Of a DNA stretch of 64,000 nt, positions 31,234 through 39,969 are shown one piece after another (the first letter of the stretch is position 1; every line of letters begins with the position of its first letter). The stretch comes from Novimethylophilus kurashikiensis. GTDB taxonomy: Bacteria; Pseudomonadota; Gammaproteobacteria; Burkholderiales; Methylophilaceae. The stretch covers positions 620,001 to 684,000 of the forward strand of contig NZ_BDOQ01000003.1 of NCBI RefSeq assembly GCF_003112435.1. The letters are read 5' to 3'. The notes beneath the pieces are model-generated. The model did no database searches. It saw only the letters and a list, made by a program, of their open reading frames with translations, and was not told where the DNA came from. The position numbers were made by a program, and so were the translations under genes.

Positions 31234-32100
31234 ATGAAACATCAAACTCGCGATTTTGCGCTCACCGCCGTGCTGTATGCCGCTACCGCGGTGCTGGCGT
31301 TTTCTTCCCCCTGGGCCTTGGCGGACATCTCGACAACCGCAAATGCTGCCAAGGAAACTGTCGCCAATCCTTATGGGCTCGATGCCTTGTGGAAAGGCGG
31401 CGACTTCGTTGCACGCGGCACCTTGCTGATCCTGGTTGCCATGTCTGCGGGCAGTTGGTACGTCATCGTCACCAAGTTGTTTGAGCAGTACAAGCTTGGC
31501 CGCCACGCACGCGAAGCAAACGCCACTTTCTGGACTGCCGGAGGCTTGCAGCAAGCCGTGGACGGGCTTAACCCGGAAAGCGCTTATCACTACTTGGCGA
31601 AATCTGGAGTGGAAGCGACTGCGCATCACAATGGCTTGCTGGGGCAAATTGATTTCAATACCTGGGTATCGCAATCCATCCAGCGGGCCATCGATAACAT
31701 CCAAAGTCGTCTGCAGGATGGATTGGCTTTCCTCGGAACGGTGGGCTCGACTGCGCCATTCGTTGGATTGTTCGGTACGGTGTGGGGCATTTATCACGCC
31801 CTGACGGCTATAGGCATTGCTGGACAGGCTTCCATCGATAAGGTCGCAGGTCCTGTGGGTGAAGCACTTATCATGACCGCAATAGGTTTGGCCGTCGCCG
31901 TGCCCGCGGTGCTGGGCTACAACTGGCTAGTTCGCCGCAACAAGGCTTCGCTGGATAACATCCGAGCCTTCGGTGCCGACTTGCATGCCGTGTTGCTGGG
32001 TGCCGGTGTCGAAACCGCCAAGAGTGCTGCGCAAACTACAGCAACGGTTAAAGCCAGCGTCGCACCTGTGCGCGTATTGGCTGCCGCCAACGCCAATTAA
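31234..32100 (+). CDS. exbB: ExbB/TolQ/MotA-type proton channel protein
   Basis: Inner-membrane stator partner of TonB. The 288-residue form has an N-terminal signal-like extension (ALTAVLYAATAVLAFSSPWA), then membrane helices including LLILVAMSAGSWYVIVTKLF and the channel pair AFLGTVGSTAPFVGLFGTVW and GEALIMTAIGLAVAVPAVLG. I start at the ATG at 31234, behind AGGAG, rather than at 31216. It lies 34 bases after tonB and 11 bases before the first exbD. Confidence 0.93.
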   Translation: MKHQTRDFALTAVLYAATAVLAFSSPWALADISTTANAAKETVANPYGLDALWKGGDFVARGTLLILVAMSAGSWYVIVTKLFEQYKLGRHAREANATFWTAGGLQQAVDGLNPESAYHYLAKSGVEATAHHNGLLGQIDFNTWVSQSIQRAIDNIQSRLQDGLAFLGTVGSTAPFVGLFGTVWGIYHALTAIGIAGQASIDKVAGPVGEALIMTAIGLAVAVPAVLGYNWLVRRNKASLDNIRAFGADLHAVLLGAGVETAKSAAQTTATVKASVAPVRVLAAANAN

Positions 32101-32111
32101 CGGAGCCCCGC

Positions 32112-32537
32112 ATGGCCATCAATGTCAGCCAAACTGAGAGTGAAGACGAAGTCGTATCCGCAATCAACACCACGCCGTTGGTGGATGTGATGCTGGTGCT
32201 GCTGATCATCTTCCTCATCACCATCCCGGTGGTCACGCATACGGTGCCGGTCGATCTGCCCAAGGTGAGTAACCAGCCGCGTCAGACCAAACCTGAGAAC
32301 ATTAACCTCGCCGTCAGTAAAGGCGGCGAGGTGTATTGGAACGAGCAGAAGCTCGCCGGAACCGATGATCTTGTGACGCGGCTCAAGAAAGTTTCCGTGG
32401 CGCAGCCCCAGCCGGAAATCCAAGTGCGTGGTGATAGCGATGCGCGCTACGAATCTATTGGCAAGGTGGTGTTTGCCTGCCAGCGCGCTGGAATACTCAA
32501 GATCGGTTTTATCACGGAGCCGCCGCCGCGCGGCTAA
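32112..32537 (+). CDS. exbD: ExbD biopolymer transport protein, copy 1
   Basis: A 141-residue stator protein with one membrane helix (TTPLVDVMLVLLIIFLITIP), whose aspartate carries protons, and a periplasmic domain ending in CQRAGILKIGFITEPPPRG. It sits between exbB and a second exbD in an apparent four-gene operon. The two ExbD proteins share the helix but differ clearly in the periplasmic part, so they may form a heterodimer inside the ExbB ring. Confidence 0.93.
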   Translation: MAINVSQTESEDEVVSAINTTPLVDVMLVLLIIFLITIPVVTHTVPVDLPKVSNQPRQTKPENINLAVSKGGEVYWNEQKLAGTDDLVTRLKKVSVAQPQPEIQVRGDSDARYESIGKVVFACQRAGILKIGFITEPPPRG

Positions 32538-32556
32538 GGTTAAAAGGGAATCCATC

Positions 32557-32985
32557 ATGTCAATGAATACCGCACCTGCTCGCCCTAGCGGCGAGCCCGA
32601 CTTGTTAGTGGATATCAATACCACCCCGCTGATCGACGTGATGCTGGTGCTGCTGATCATGCTCATCATCACCATCCCGATCCAACTGCACGCCGTCAAC
32701 CTCAATCTGCCGACGGACAGCCAAACCAATCCTCCGGAACCGCCCGAGGTTGTGCAGATCGAGATCGACGATTCCGGCGCCGTGCGTTGGAATGGGGTCC
32801 CCGTTTCTTCGACTTCCGTGCTGGACAGTAGATTTGCTGCAGCTGCAGCACTGCCAGTACAGCCCGAACTGCACGTCAAACCGAATCCACATGCGCCTTA
32901 TCGCGCCGTCGCGGCAGTGATGGCCTCTGCACAACGTAACAATGCCAATAAGATCGGTCTGGTGGGGAACGAGCAGTACCAGTAG
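32557..32985 (+). CDS. ExbD biopolymer transport protein, copy 2
   Basis: A 142-residue second ExbD with the helix TTPLIDVMLVLLIMLIITIP and a periplasmic domain ending KIGLVGNEQYQ. The ATG at 32557 follows AAAAGGGA; a longer open frame from 32428 is only overlap with copy 1. Tandem exbD genes are known in dedicated TonB systems of several proteobacteria, for example Xanthomonas. It is the last gene of the operon. Confidence 0.92.
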   Translation: MSMNTAPARPSGEPDLLVDINTTPLIDVMLVLLIMLIITIPIQLHAVNLNLPTDSQTNPPEPPEVVQIEIDDSGAVRWNGVPVSSTSVLDSRFAAAAALPVQPELHVKPNPHAPYRAVAAVMASAQRNNANKIGLVGNEQYQ

Positions 32986-33001
32986 AAACTGCAAAGGAGT
33001 C

Positions 33002-33047
33002 GCACCATCGCTTTCCCAATAAGACGTGCAGGAGAAAGCGATGGTGC
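33002..33047. terminator. Hairpin between exbD and the sigma-54 regulator
   Basis: A perfect 14-bp inverted repeat GCACCATCGCTTTC / GAAAGCGATGGTGC with an 18-base loop lies between two convergent genes. It has no clear T tract, so it may work as a weak bidirectional terminator or protect RNA ends. Confidence 0.6.
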
Positions 33048-33093
33048 AATCAGAGTGTGTGATGCTTTCGGTATGCTGCCGAAATTGGGTAGA

Positions 33094-34191
33094 TTAATCG
33101 ATCAAGCCGAAGTGCTTCAGATGCGTCCTTAACACATTGCGGCTGATGCCGAGAAGGCGGGCTGTCTGTACCTGGTTCTCTCGGCAGTGGACGTAAGCGC
33201 CGACGATTAGGGCTTTATTGACGAGGTCGTACAGGCCTTCCGGTTCTTTTTCATAGAGCGATTCGAGCGTTCTCTCCAAGGTGCAAAATTCCGTTACTGG
33301 GCTATCCCGACGCTCTGTAGTTGCGTTAGAGGCTGCGATGGCAGGCAGATGGAGATGGCTGGGACGCAGAGCACTGCCGTCGCAGACCAGCAGGGCCCTG
33401 TGGATGACGTTTTCAAGCTCCCGAATGTTTCCTGGCCAAGGATAGGCGTGTAGCGCTGCAATGGTTTCCGGCAGGAGTTCCGGCTCGTCCGTTTGCAAGC
33501 GATTGCGATAGGTGGAGATAAAGTGCCGTGCCAGCGGCAAGATATCTCCCGGACGGTCACGCAACGGCACTAGTTGGATAGGGACGACGTTGATGCGGTA
33601 ATACAAGTCTTCCCTGAATCGTCCGGCGCGCACGGCTTCTTCAAGGTCGACGTTGGTTGCGGCGACCAGGCGCACGTCTATCGGCGTTGGCTTGCGTGAA
33701 CCCACTCGCACGATTTCGCGCTCTTGCAGCACCCGCAGCAATTTGACCTGAGTTGATAGCGGCAAGTCGCCAATCTCATCCAGAAACAAGGTGCCGCCGT
33801 TGGCACTCTCGAACCAGCCCACTTTTGAACCCACCGCGCCGGTGAAGGCACCCCGCTCGTAGCCGAACAATTCACTTTCGACCAGGGTTTCGGAAAAAGC
33901 ACCGCAGTTGATGGCGGCAAAAGGCCCATTGCGACGCGGGCTAAGATCATGCAAATGACGCGCGACCAGTTCTTTGCCAGTGCCGGTTTCCCCTTGTATG
34001 AAAGCAGTGGCGTCGCTGGGTGCGATGCGTTCGATGAGTGAGAGCAACGCTTGGGAGGCCGGATCGGCAAAGACGAGGGCACTGGCGCGGATGGACAGGC
34101 TGACCTTCTGCGGATCCGGAAAGGTGATGATTGGCATCTTGCCGAATGCTGTTCCTGCCTGATCGATGTTTCCTGAAAAGATAGCGCCCAC
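33094..34191 (-). CDS. Sigma-54-dependent activator without a receiver domain (SfnR-like)
   Basis: Activates sigma-54 RNA polymerase with its AAA+ ATPase. Present are Walker A GETGTGKE, the sigma-54 contact loop GAFTGA, Walker B GGTLFLDEIGD and a C-terminal Fis-type helix-turn-helix (VQTARLLGISRNVLRTHLK). There is only a short N-terminal region and no receiver or GAF domain, like the SfnR group that controls organosulfur use. No ATG supports the long frame to 34260. I choose the GTG at 34191, eight bases after GGAG; the ATG at 34137 is the alternative. Three matching -24/-12 promoters lie within 7 kb. Confidence 0.9.
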   Translation of the reverse strand: MGAIFSGNIDQAGTAFGKMPIITFPDPQKVSLSIRASALVFADPASQALLSLIERIAPSDATAFIQGETGTGKELVARHLHDLSPRRNGPFAAINCGAFSETLVESELFGYERGAFTGAVGSKVGWFESANGGTLFLDEIGDLPLSTQVKLLRVLQEREIVRVGSRKPTPIDVRLVAATNVDLEEAVRAGRFREDLYYRINVVPIQLVPLRDRPGDILPLARHFISTYRNRLQTDEPELLPETIAALHAYPWPGNIRELENVIHRALLVCDGSALRPSHLHLPAIAASNATTERRDSPVTEFCTLERTLESLYEKEPEGLYDLVNKALIVGAYVHCRENQVQTARLLGISRNVLRTHLKHFGLID

Positions 34192-34335
34192 CGTAGATAC
34201 TCCAGATAGTTCAAAACAATGATTTACTGGAATATATAGTTGTGGTGATTTGCAATCCAATACTTAGAACTAATATCTATATAACAGGAGTGAAGCCAGG
34301 CTGAAGCTAATCGCGTTTAACCAACAACTCCCGGC

Positions 34336-34803
34336 TTAGATAAACAGGCTGATGTCTGCTTCGCCTGCAAATTGAAAGAAGGTGGCGGCACCGCCGAAGG
34401 TGATGCCATCTATAAATTCTTCGGCCTTGAAGTCGAACAGGTCTACTGTCATCTGGCAAGCAACCATTTTTACACCCGCGTCGAGGCTCAAACTGCGCAG
34501 GCTGTCGAGCGAAGCAACGCCTTTGTCCTTCAGCTTTTTCTGCATCATGGCAGTCGCCAGTGTTTCAACTCCAGGGAGGACCTGCATCAGGTTAGGCATC
34601 GGTATTGGCATCGGCATAGCAGGGTTGCCCAGCGGGGATATCTTGACATCAGACAGGTCTTTTTTCAGCAAGGCCAGGCCGTAGAAGGTGAAAAAGATAT
34701 ATACCTCATAGCCGAGCGCTGCCGCGGTCGAGGCCAGGATGAATGGCGGGTAGGCCCAGTCCAACGTGCCTTTGGAAGCGATGATTGCGAGTTTTTTAGC
34801 CAT
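34336..34803 (-). CDS. DsrE2-like sulfur-carrier protein
   Basis: A 155-residue protein of the DsrE/DsrF/DrsH-like superfamily. It has an N-terminal KKLAIIASKGTLDWAYPPF, a Met/Pro-rich middle (PAMPMPIPMPNLMQVLPG) and a conserved Cys116 in VKMVACQMTVDLF that would carry persulfide. DsrE2 proteins work with TusA in sulfur oxidisers to pass sulfane sulfur in the cytoplasm. TusA is encoded directly upstream here. Its link with a FadL channel rather than with a dissimilatory sulfite reductase is less usual. Confidence 0.87.
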   Translation of the reverse strand: MAKKLAIIASKGTLDWAYPPFILASTAAALGYEVYIFFTFYGLALLKKDLSDVKISPLGNPAMPMPIPMPNLMQVLPGVETLATAMMQKKLKDKGVASLDSLRSLSLDAGVKMVACQMTVDLFDFKAEEFIDGITFGGAATFFQFAGEADISLFI

Positions 34804-34832
34804 TATTCGGGCCTTAGGGACTGAGAAAAGAC

Positions 34833-34860
34833 AAAGCCACCCTAAGATTAGGATGGCTTT
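34833..34860. terminator. Hairpin between tusA and the DsrE2-like gene
   Basis: A stem AAAGCCACCCTAA / TTAGGATGGCTTT with one mispaired position lies between tusA and the DsrE2-like gene. It has only short A/T ends, so it may reduce rather than stop transcription, or stabilise the upstream message. Confidence 0.6.
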
Positions 34861-34866
34861 GATTGG

Positions 34867-35115
34867 TTAGGGCTTGCGAATGTAGAAGTGATATTCGCCG
34901 TCTACTTCTGCGAACGCGTCCAGAGCCAGGGCCGTTTGTTGCACGAACGCGGGAAAATCGGTCGTGGAGCCCTTATCGGTCGTTCGTACCTTGAGGACTT
35001 GTCCGACGGTCAACGCATCCAATGCCTTGCGTGCGCTAATAATGGGCAGCGGGCAGCTTTGGCCACGCACATCCAATTCACGATCGAAATTAATTAATGC
35101 CGCAGTACTTGTCAT
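34867..35115 (-). CDS. TusA-family sulfur-carrier protein
   Basis: An 82-residue TusA/SirA-type protein that carries sulfur as a persulfide. The CPxP motif is present as Cys21 in RGQSCPLPIISARKAL, and the C-terminus ends with EYHFYIRKP. The ATG at 35115 overlaps the stop of the FadL-like gene as ATGA, so the two are translationally coupled. This copy is tied to a transport operon, so it is probably not the housekeeping tRNA-thiolation TusA. Confidence 0.92.
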   Translation of the reverse strand: MTSTAALINFDRELDVRGQSCPLPIISARKALDALTVGQVLKVRTTDKGSTTDFPAFVQQTALALDAFAEVDGEYHFYIRKP

Positions 35116-36434
35116 AGATTCCACCCATAGGCGATGCCGGCCGAATTCTGCTGCATGCTGAGATCAGCCTCGCCGCCGCCGAAGCCGGCCAGCGGAATGG
35201 AGCCTGAGCCATGCACAGTCTTGCGGAAGGCATGCGAGTAAAAGAAAGATAGTTCACCTTTTGTCGGCAACGTCCAGGTGGCGCCCAAGCTCAAGTGATC
35301 TTGCACGACGCCGGGGGCTAGGATGTTGAACAGCGTTTCGCTTTTGCGAATCGGTTGAGACGTATGATCGTAGCCGGCACGTAATATCAGATTATCATTA
35401 TATGCATAACTCGCCCCAATTTTGGTAGCCGTTACATCGCGCCAACCAAAACCCGGCCCATTACTGCTGCCCAACTGTTTGCCGCTAAATAGTGTAGCGA
35501 GCGACAGGTTGCCGATAGTATCGCTGTCGGAATAAAGAATACGCTGCACGTCTGCCGCCAGCGTCAATTGCGGAGTCGCCTTGAATGCAATCCCCAGTCC
35601 GTAATTGGCAGGCGCGCCCATTTCTCCGCCATTGGCGAACAAACCTTTGTATTTATCGAACTTGCTGAAATAAGTCTTGGTTTGATAGGTCGCGCCCAAC
35701 GTTACCGTATCGTTGAGCTGGCCAATCCAACCGATCCGGATGCCGCCGCCGAATGCATTGTCATGTCCACGGTTTGTCACATGGCCGGTGGCCGACGTGA
35801 ACGATGGATTATCGAAATTTTGCAAACCCTTGGCCTCGAAGCGTTCATAGGCCAGGTTGACTGCCAAGCCGATGACTTGTCCGGGAGCGAATTTCCAGGT
35901 AGCGGTTGGCGCCACGAACAGCTGGGAAAAATCGATGCCTGTACGGCTGCCGGTTGTGTTGAAGTACGGAATGCCTTTGCTGTAGTCCGTATTCATGCCG
36001 CCGTTGCCGTAGACGCTCACGCCTAAGGTCACGTCCGGATTGATCTGACGGTTGTAGCCGAATTCAGGGATGAAAAAGTTATCGGTGTCGTTGCCGTCAT
36101 AAGTACCGTCCAAGGCTCCTGATCCGCCGGCCGTATTGCGCAGCCTGGACTCACGGTTAGGCTTGAACCAGGTCAGGCCGAAATCCACTCGGTCTCCGAT
36201 CAAGCCCATGCCGGCCGGATTAGTGGCGGCTGCCAGCGCGTCCTGAGGCAATGCGATGCCTACGCCACCCATCCCAAGGGATTTAACGCCATAGCCATTG
36301 GAAAAATAGCCGTTGGTCGCCACGGCGTCGGTAGCGATAGTCGCTATAACCACAGAAGAGAGAAGTGATAAGCCGAATTTTAGTCGTGACCGTTCAAGAT
36401 ACGGCTGCTGATGCGTATGCGCGCAAGAATTCAT
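35112..36434 (-). CDS. FadL/TodX-type outer-membrane channel for hydrophobic compounds
   Basis: A 440-residue outer-membrane beta-barrel of the OmpP1/FadL/TodX family. After a signal peptide (about 1-38), the mature protein begins TNGYFSNGYGVKSLGMGGVG and then ATNPAGMGLIGDR, the hatch-domain signature. Family members take up long-chain fatty acids, alkanes or aromatics. The start codon follows GAGG. Translational coupling to tusA and the nearby DsrE2 gene is unusual and points to a hydrophobic sulfur compound or elemental sulfur as cargo; this is inference. Confidence 0.92.
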   Translation of the reverse strand: MNSCAHTHQQPYLERSRLKFGLSLLSSVVIATIATDAVATNGYFSNGYGVKSLGMGGVGIALPQDALAAATNPAGMGLIGDRVDFGLTWFKPNRESRLRNTAGGSGALDGTYDGNDTDNFFIPEFGYNRQINPDVTLGVSVYGNGGMNTDYSKGIPYFNTTGSRTGIDFSQLFVAPTATWKFAPGQVIGLAVNLAYERFEAKGLQNFDNPSFTSATGHVTNRGHDNAFGGGIRIGWIGQLNDTVTLGATYQTKTYFSKFDKYKGLFANGGEMGAPANYGLGIAFKATPQLTLAADVQRILYSDSDTIGNLSLATLFSGKQLGSSNGPGFGWRDVTATKIGASYAYNDNLILRAGYDHTSQPIRKSETLFNILAPGVVQDHLSLGATWTLPTKGELSFFYSHAFRKTVHGSGSIPLAGFGGGEADLSMQQNSAGIAYGWNL

Positions 36435-36557
36435 AATGCCTCTTCGTTTTTTATGATGAGGCGATCATACTCAAACTATAAATTAGAAAAAATAATACTT
36501 TGATATTTGCTTAGAAGCTGCTGTTATTTAGCCTCTCATCGAAAAATCTGCCCCAAC

Positions 36558-36751
36558 CCCATGTTGGAACTGCTGAAGCAGCATACGGAAATCCGGCATA
36601 TTTGGTTGAGGATGGAAAAGGCCAGCGGCTGGGGGCGAATCTATCGAGTTAAGCTGTGGCCGACATTGATATTGCTGCGGGATGGGGTAGAAGTTTCCCG
36701 AGCTGTAGGCACAGCCGTACTGAGGAGGTAGCTGCGCTGTTGTCGCGATAA
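36558..36751 (+). pseudogene. Decayed thioredoxin-family gene (truncated, frameshifted)
   Basis: The frame through 36507-36731 contains MEKASGWGRIYRVKLWPTLI and LLRDGVEVSR, the C-terminal half of a thioredoxin-like protein with the cis-Pro WPT. It then loses the family pattern (VGTAVLRR, stop). In a shifted frame the following bases read RTEEVAALLSR and a stop at 36749-36751, a normal thioredoxin-like ending. The N-terminal part with the WCxxC active site is missing. It marks the right edge of the accessory block, convergent with sodB. Confidence 0.65.
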
Positions 36752-36790
36752 GGCTGTAAAGGGAAGTAGATATAAACATTAAGCCAAGAA

Positions 36791-36821
36791 AAAACCTCAA
36801 GCGTTTGGCGCTTGAGGTTTT
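36791..36821. terminator. Terminator after sodB (bidirectional)
   Basis: A 13-bp perfect stem AAAACCTCAAGCG / CGCTTGAGGTTTT with a five-base loop lies about 40 bases after the sodB stop. A/T tracts on both sides allow it to act in both directions. Confidence 0.9.
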
Positions 36822-36859
36822 TAACGTAGCTCGATTCCGGGGCAAACCCGGAATGACAA

Positions 36860-37441
36860 TTAAGCAGCGAAATTAGCTGCGACGAAATCCCAGTTTACGA
36901 TTTCCCAGAACTTCTCGACGTAACCAGCGCGGGCATTGCGGTAGTCGATGTAGTAAGCGTGTTCCCACACGTCGCAGGTCAGCAGCGGCTTGTTTTCGGT
37001 GGTAAGCGGGGTGGCAGCGTTGCTGGTGGAAGCCAAGTCCAAGGAGCCATCCGGCTTCTTAACCAACCAGGCCCAGCCGGAACCGAAGGTGGTGATGGCG
37101 CATTGTGCGAAAGCCTTCTTGAACTCGTCGAAAGAGCCCCACTTGGCGTTGATGGCATCAGCCAGAGCACCGGTCGGAGCGCCGCCGCCGTTGGGCTTGA
37201 AACCGTTCCAGTAGAAGGTGTGATTCCAGACTTGAGCCGCGTTGTTGAAAATGCCGCCGGAAGACTTCTTGATGATGTCTTCCAGGCTGAGGTTTTCGAA
37301 CTCAGTACCCTTGATCAGGTTGTTCAGGTTGGTCACATAGGTTTGGTGATGCTTGCCGTAGTGGAACTCGAGCGTTTCAGCAGAAATGTAGGGCTCCAGC
37401 GCGTTCTTGGCATAGGGCAGGTCGGGTAGTTTGTGTTCCAT
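36860..37441 (-). CDS. sodB: Superoxide dismutase [Fe]
   Basis: Cytoplasmic enzyme that converts superoxide to oxygen and hydrogen peroxide. The 193-residue protein has the metal ligands in [17 protein letters not shown] and [13 protein letters not shown]. Residues near [15 protein letters not shown] favour the iron type. The ATG at 37441 fits the family; a longer frame to 37489 adds unsupported residues. It is a single-gene unit with its own terminator. Confidence 0.96.
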   Translation of the reverse strand: MEHKLPDLPYAKNALEPYISAETLEFHYGKHHQTYVTNLNNLIKGTEFENLSLEDIIKKSSGGIFNNAAQVWNHTFYWNGFKPNGGGAPTGALADAINAKWGSFDEFKKAFAQCAITTFGSGWAWLVKKPDGSLDLASTSNAATPLTTENKPLLTCDVWEHAYYIDYRNARAGYVEKFWEIVNWDFVAANFAA

Positions 37442-37584
37442 CTTGTTCTCCAATCGACGGGGTTTAAGGGGTAAAAGCGGGAAACGCATATTTTGCCATA
37501 AAGTTTGAGTGTTTTTGTCGGTTATCAGACGTAATAACCAATGAAGAAAACGAAGCTACTGGCACAAATAGCAAACGCTAAGTG

Positions 37585-38469
37585 TTATTTAGGTATTTTT
37601 TTAGCTCTGGGATGGGCTGTGTCGTAGACCTTGGCTAGATGCTGAAAATCGAGATGGGTATAGACCTGGGTGGTCGAAATACTTGCGTGACCGAGCATTT
37701 CTTGTACTGCACGTAGGTCGCCACTCGATTGGAGCACATGACTTGCGAAGCTATGGCGCAAAACATGAGGATGCACATTGCCATTAATGCCAAGCGTTAG
37801 TGCCCAGTGCTTAACACGATATTGCACAGCCCGGGCAGAAAGTCGTTGTCCGTTTTTATTCAGAAACAGTGCGGGTTCATCAGGGGAAGCGAGACTGGCA
37901 CGCTGCTGTATCCAGGTCGAAAGGGCTTCAAGTGCACGAGTCCCGACCGGCACGATGCGTGTCTTGGATCCTTTACCAGTGACTTTTACGGTCGCATCGG
38001 CCACATCAAGACCGTCTACATCTAAACCGACCAGTTCAGCCAGACGTAATCCGGAGGAATAAAACAACTCGAGGATGGCTTTATCCCGAGTGCTGAAAAT
38101 ATCCTCAGAACTTTCAATCTCCATCAACCTTGCAGCCTCATCGGTTGAAAGGGCTTGTGGCAGTTTTTTAGGAGATTTAGGGGGACGGATACCAATACAA
38201 GGATTTGCGCTAAAACCATGACGACGTACTAGGTAGTCGAAAAAACCGCGCCACGCCGACAAGCGGCGTGCTATTGAGGTGCCGGATAGGCCTTTCCCAT
38301 GCATCGTTCCAACGAAACGACGGATATGTTGCGGGGTTAACTCAGCTAAAGGAGTCTGATCTGCTAATTGCAGCAGGACACGAATATCGCGAGCGTAGTT
38401 ATCACTGCTGAGGGGACTTAGCCCGCGTTCGTGTGCAAGATATGCGAGGTAAGAGGGGAGATAATCCAA
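37585..38469 (-). CDS. xerC: Tyrosine recombinase XerC
   Basis: Site-specific recombinase that resolves chromosome dimers at dif together with XerD. The 294-residue protein has the catalytic Arg in SSGLRLAEL, HPHVLRHSFASHVL, and the box LGHASISTTQVYTHL with the nucleophile Tyr. The frame is closed upstream by the DUF484 stop, so translation must start with the TTG at 38469, directly after that stop. The pairing with DUF484 and dapF is the standard proteobacterial arrangement. Confidence 0.95.
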   Translation of the reverse strand: MDYLPSYLAYLAHERGLSPLSSDNYARDIRVLLQLADQTPLAELTPQHIRRFVGTMHGKGLSGTSIARRLSAWRGFFDYLVRRHGFSANPCIGIRPPKSPKKLPQALSTDEAARLMEIESSEDIFSTRDKAILELFYSSGLRLAELVGLDVDGLDVADATVKVTGKGSKTRIVPVGTRALEALSTWIQQRASLASPDEPALFLNKNGQRLSARAVQYRVKHWALTLGINGNVHPHVLRHSFASHVLQSSGDLRAVQEMLGHASISTTQVYTHLDFQHLAKVYDTAHPRAKKIPK

Positions 38470-39132
38470 TTAGAGGATATAGCGAAGCAGGGCTACGCTG
38501 ACTAGTTCACCGATTCGTTTCAGGTATAGCGTGCCCATTTCGGGATAGAAACGGTGTTCATCCTCGCTCGCCATTACCAAAAGACCGAAAGCGCTTTCTC
38601 CGCGCAAAGCAACCATAGCAAAGGATTTCAGAGGAGCATTTACTTCATCGAACCAATTGCTGATATCGAGCCCGGGACGGTGGCCACAGTAAGGTGTGCT
38701 CAAAGTATTCGCCCAATCGCGAATTTCAGCGCTGACATCATTGAATTCGGCATTGTCGGCATCGGTTTGATCTTGAGGAGCAGCCCACAAGCGCATGGCA
38801 ACGTGAGGCACTTTGAAATCTTCACTCAGGTTATGCGTGACCATCGAAGCCAGTGCCTCGAAGTTTCTTGCCGAAAGCAGGCCTAGGCTGAGGCGGTGAA
38901 CGCGCTCACCAATGGCATCGTTTTCCTCACCGAATTGAATGAGTTCATGGAGCTTGGACTCCAACACGCGAATCTTGTCGCGCAATGCCACTTGCTGGCG
39001 CTCAACCAGGGATACCGCAACTCCACCGTGTTGGCTTGGCAAGACGATTTCTGACAGCAGGAAACCGTTACGTGAGAAAAATTGCGGGTCCGCGCGCAAA
39101 AACTGGACGATGTCCTGATCGTTAAGTTCCAT
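38470..39132 (-). CDS. DUF484 family protein
   Basis: A 220-residue cytoplasmic protein with an N-terminal helical part (DIVQFLRADPQFFSRN) and a GAF-like domain, the DUF484 family. It lies between dapF and xerC with no spacing on either side, as in most proteobacteria. A role beside XerC or in nucleotide sensing has been suggested from context, but no activity is established. Confidence 0.9.
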   Translation of the reverse strand: MELNDQDIVQFLRADPQFFSRNGFLLSEIVLPSQHGGVAVSLVERQQVALRDKIRVLESKLHELIQFGEENDAIGERVHRLSLGLLSARNFEALASMVTHNLSEDFKVPHVAMRLWAAPQDQTDADNAEFNDVSAEIRDWANTLSTPYCGHRPGLDISNWFDEVNAPLKSFAMVALRGESAFGLLVMASEDEHRFYPEMGTLYLKRIGELVSVALLRYIL

Positions 39133-39969
39133 TCAAGCTCCTAATTCAATTTCACCGCTAAATACTACCACTGCAGGCCCCGTCATCAGCACCGGATGGC
39201 CTTCGCCTTGCCAGCGAATGCGCAAATCACCGCCGCGAGTCGATACGGTAACATCGGCATCTAATAACCCGCGCGCCATGCCTGATACAGCGGCTGCGCA
39301 AGCGCCTGTGCCGCAAGCCAAGGTTTCGCCAGCGCCTCTTTCGTATACCCGGAGACGGATATGGCTTCGATCGACAATTTGCATGAACCCAGCATTTACA
39401 CGGTTGGGGAAGCGCGGATGATGCTCGATCAGAGGGCCTTGTTGGGCAACTGGAGCGGTGTCGAGATCGTCGATAATTTGAACGGCATGCGGGTTTCCCA
39501 TCGAGACAGCGCTGATTTCGATTGACGACCCATTTAGCTCGAGGGGATAGGTCAGGGATTGGGTGGGTGCCTGGAAAGGAATGGCGGCAGGTTCAAAAAC
39601 AGGAGCCCCCATGTCCACAGTGACTAACCCGTTGGATTCAAGCCGAGGAACAATAATGCCTCTAGCCGTTTCCACGCGAATCTGATGCTTGTCGGTAAGG
39701 CCTTGGTCATGCACAAACCGAACAAAACAACGAGCTCCATTGCCGCATTGCTCAACCTCGCTCCCGTCAGCGTTGAAGATGCGATAACGGAAATCGACCT
39801 CAGGCGAAGTAGGGCGCTCAACGAGCAACAATTGGTCGCAGCCGATGCCAAAATGACGGTCCGCTAATTGACGGATGACTTCTACCGAAAGGCTGAAGGA
39901 CTGGCGAATGCCGTCAAGGACGATGAAATCGTTCCCTAGTCCCTGCATTTTTGTAAATTTGAGTTTCAT
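39133..39969 (-). CDS. dapF: Diaminopimelate epimerase
   Basis: Converts LL- to meso-diaminopimelate for lysine and peptidoglycan synthesis without a cofactor. The 278-residue protein has the two catalytic cysteines in CGNGARCF and [15 protein letters not shown]. The ATG at 39969 overlaps the stop of the acyltransferase gene as ATGA; a longer frame to 40029 is only overlap. Confidence 0.96.
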   Translation of the reverse strand: MKLKFTKMQGLGNDFIVLDGIRQSFSLSVEVIRQLADRHFGIGCDQLLLVERPTSPEVDFRYRIFNADGSEVEQCGNGARCFVRFVHDQGLTDKHQIRVETARGIIVPRLESNGLVTVDMGAPVFEPAAIPFQAPTQSLTYPLELNGSSIEISAVSMGNPHAVQIIDDLDTAPVAQQGPLIEHHPRFPNRVNAGFMQIVDRSHIRLRVYERGAGETLACGTGACAAAVSGMARGLLDADVTVSTRGGDLRIRWQGEGHPVLMTGPAVVVFSGEIELGA

